The notes beneath the pieces are model-generated. The model saw only the letters and a list, made by a program, of their open reading frames with translations. It was not told the origin of the DNA and ran no database searches. The translations under genes and the position numbers were made by a program. From positions 1-7,137 of the forward strand of contig PXBM01000129.1 of NCBI GenBank assembly GCA_003566935.1: a stretch of DNA of 7,137 nt. Reading direction: 5' to 3'. Numbering within the stretch: the first letter of the stretch is position 1; each line of letters opens with the position of its first letter. This stretch comes from Syntrophomonadaceae bacterium (GTDB lineage: Bacteria; Bacillota; Dethiobacteria; DTU022). Below are positions 5,937 to 7,137 of this stretch, piece after piece.

Positions 5937-5957
5937 GAACAGGAGAGTTCCTAAGAT

Positions 5958-6389
5958 ATGAAACTATCGGCAAAAGTTGAATATGGTGTCAGGGCGATGG
6001 CAGTACTGGCAATTTATTATCAAGCGGGACCTCTGCCACTAAGGGAAATAGCCGAACAGGAAAAAATATCCCTTAAGTTTCTGGAGCAAATATTTCCTGA
6101 CTTAAAAAAGGCCAAACTGGTCGAAAGTGCCAGGGGTTCCCGGGGTGGTTACATGCTATCGCGATCTCCGGCTGAGATAAAAGTGGGCGATATTGTCAGG
6201 GCAGTTGAAGGACCAATTACCCCTGTTGACTGTCTTTCAGAAATTGAAACGAAAGCTTGTTGCGATCGTAAAGATGCTTGTTTGACCAGGCAGGTTTGGG
6301 AAAAGCTAAGAGATCGTATTAATGATGTTTTAGATGAAGTGGCATTAATAGAACTGGTTGATATCAAGCCGGTTTATAAATCATCCTGA
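5958..6389 (+). CDS. iscR: Rrf2-family iron-sulfur regulator, IscR type
   Basis: This 143-residue dimeric winged-helix DNA-binding protein probably senses Fe-S cluster status and controls Fe-S assembly genes. The N-terminus MKLSAKVEYGVRAM is typical of Rrf2 proteins. The helix-turn-helix covers about residues 26-50 (LPLREIAEQEKIS and FLEQI, with Glu43 at the IscR specificity position), and the wing carries SARGSRGGY (57-65). Cluster-ligand cysteines are Cys92, Cys101 or Cys102, and Cys108, inside DC...ACCDRKDAC. E. coli IscR uses three Cys, so the Cys101-Cys102 pair gives one extra candidate. The ATG at 5958 follows AGGAGAG (5941-5947) by 10 bases. The cysteine desulfurase gene starts 15 bases after its stop, so the two form an operon. 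A CymR-like cysteine regulator is less likely because CymR lacks these cysteines. Confidence 0.9.
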   Translation: MKLSAKVEYGVRAMAVLAIYYQAGPLPLREIAEQEKISLKFLEQIFPDLKKAKLVESARGSRGGYMLSRSPAEIKVGDIVRAVEGPITPVDCLSEIETKACCDRKDACLTRQVWEKLRDRINDVLDEVALIELVDIKPVYKSS

Positions 6390-6404
6390 CAGGAGGAAAG
6401 GATT

Positions 6405-7137
6405 ATGGAAAGCAGACAGGTTTATATGGATCACGGGGCAACATCACCCGTCAGGGAAGAAGTTTTAGAGGCAATGCTGCCTTTTTATAAGGATCTATAC
6501 GGAAATCCTTCCAGCGTTCATGCCAGGGGCAGGGAAGTGCGCAGCTCATTTGAAGAAGCACGAGAAAAAGTTGCCCGGGCCCTGGGCTCCTCAGCAGAAG
6601 AAATATATTTTACCTCCGGAGGGACTGAATCAAATAATATTTCCCTCCGTGGGGCGGCAAAAAAACATGGTCCTTCAGGACATATCATTACTTCCAGTGT
6701 GGAACACCATGCAGTTTTAGATATCTGTCATGACCTTGAAAAGGATGGCTACCGGGTAACTTATCTTCCGGTAGACAAGGATGGCTTGATTGATCCACAG
6801 GCAGTCGAAGATGCTATTACCTCCGGTACATTTATTATTTCAATTATGGCTGCTAATAATGAAATTGGCACCATCCAGCCAATAGCGGAAATTGGCCGGA
6901 TTGCCGATCGGCATAATTTGCTTTTTCATACTGATGCGGTCCAGGTAGTGGGCCAATTACCCGTTGATGTAAATGAAATGAAGGTAGACTTGTTATCTCT
7001 TTCTGCCCATAAATTCAATGGCCCGAAAGGGGTCGGCGCTCTTTACAAGCGCAAAGGAGTAAAATTAAATCCTTTATACAGGGGAGGAGGTCAGGAGGGC
7101 AAACTGCGGCCGGGAACAGAGAATGTTCCTGGTGTAA
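6405..7137 (+). CDS. iscS: Cysteine desulfurase, IscS/NifS type (3' end outside window)
   Basis: This is the first 244 codons of a pyridoxal-phosphate enzyme that takes sulfur from cysteine, yielding alanine and a protein persulfide for Fe-S cluster and thio-tRNA synthesis. The frame is open from the ATG to the window end. Motifs in order are VYMDHGATSPV (6-16), YGNPSSVHARGR (32-43), TSGGTESNN (70-78), SVEHHAVLD (98-106, His102 stacking on PLP), NNEIGTIQP (151-159), HTDAVQ (175-180, Asp177 and Gln180) and the PLP lysine Lys203 in SAHKFNGPKG. RGGGQEGKLRPGTEN (226-240) follows. The catalytic cysteine near residue 325 is outside. AGGAGG (6391-6396) lies eight bases before the start. Family and length to this point fit the full enzyme of about 390-400 residues. 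It follows iscR directly; iscU/nifU and mnmA commonly come next in clostridia, but are not visible here. The short gap and lack of a terminator suggest co-transcription with iscR. Confidence 0.95.
   Translation, partial: MESRQVYMDHGATSPVREEVLEAMLPFYKDLYGNPSSVHARGREVRSSFEEAREKVARALGSSAEEIYFTSGGTESNNISLRGAAKKHGPSGHIITSSVEHHAVLDICHDLEKDGYRVTYLPVDKDGLIDPQAVEDAITSGTFIISIMAANNEIGTIQPIAEIGRIADRHNLLFHTDAVQVVGQLPVDVNEMKVDLLSLSAHKFNGPKGVGALYKRKGVKLNPLYRGGGQEGKLRPGTENVPGV

Noticed and set aside
5909..5938. Nine-codon frame (MISELFSRD) at the start of the iscR leader
   Set aside because: It would be nearly leaderless and it coincides with the operator dyad, which explains the sequence better.
6520..6720. 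Plus-strand 66-codon frame inside the cysteine desulfurase gene
   Set aside because: It is out of frame with a continuous, motif-complete desulfurase reading.

Overview
The window looks like a chromosomal core-metabolism segment from a low-to-mid GC Gram-positive anaerobe, most likely a member of the Clostridia (Bacillota). This is inferred from the strong AGGAGG-type ribosome sites, sigma-A-like TTGACA/TATAAT promoters, TTG start codons, a 642-residue Aquifex-type aconitase, and a clostridial-style iscR-iscS pair. No mobile element, CRISPR array, tRNA or rRNA was seen.

Layout, left to right. (1) Positions 1-120, minus strand: first 40 codons of threonine synthase (thrC), cut by the window edge. 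(2) 121-348: divergent control region with a good plus-strand promoter and a leader hairpin. (3) 349-1566 and 1590-2756, plus strand: an alkaline-phosphatase-superfamily protein of the ApgM type, here most likely the alternative homoserine kinase that feeds threonine synthase, followed 23 bases later by a major facilitator superfamily transporter. (4) 2757-2909: spacer with a long imperfect hairpin and T-run. (5) 2910-4838: aconitase. (6) 4939-5316, minus strand: holo-ACP synthase (acpS), convergent with aconitase. (7) 5317-5593: divergent control region between acpS and a cold-shock gene; it holds a 13-base perfect palindrome next to an extended -10 element. (8) 5594-5791: cold-shock protein, closed by a strong terminator. 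(9) 5871-7137: a promoter, an IscR-like operator, the Rrf2/IscR regulator gene, and the first 244 codons of a cysteine desulfurase (iscS/nifS), cut by the right edge.

How the genes fit together. The left end is a threonine unit: the proposed kinase makes O-phosphohomoserine and ThrC converts it to threonine. The right end is an iron-sulfur assembly unit that probably regulates itself through IscR. Aconitase is a [4Fe-4S] client enzyme. AcpS activates acyl carrier protein for fatty acid synthesis, and the palindrome upstream of it resembles the FabT fatty-acid regulator site. No clearly new multi-gene system is visible. The most interesting signals are regulatory: the FabT-like palindrome at acpS, the IscR-like operator at iscR, and a three-codon minigene whose stop overlaps the apparent TTG start of the homoserine kinase gene.
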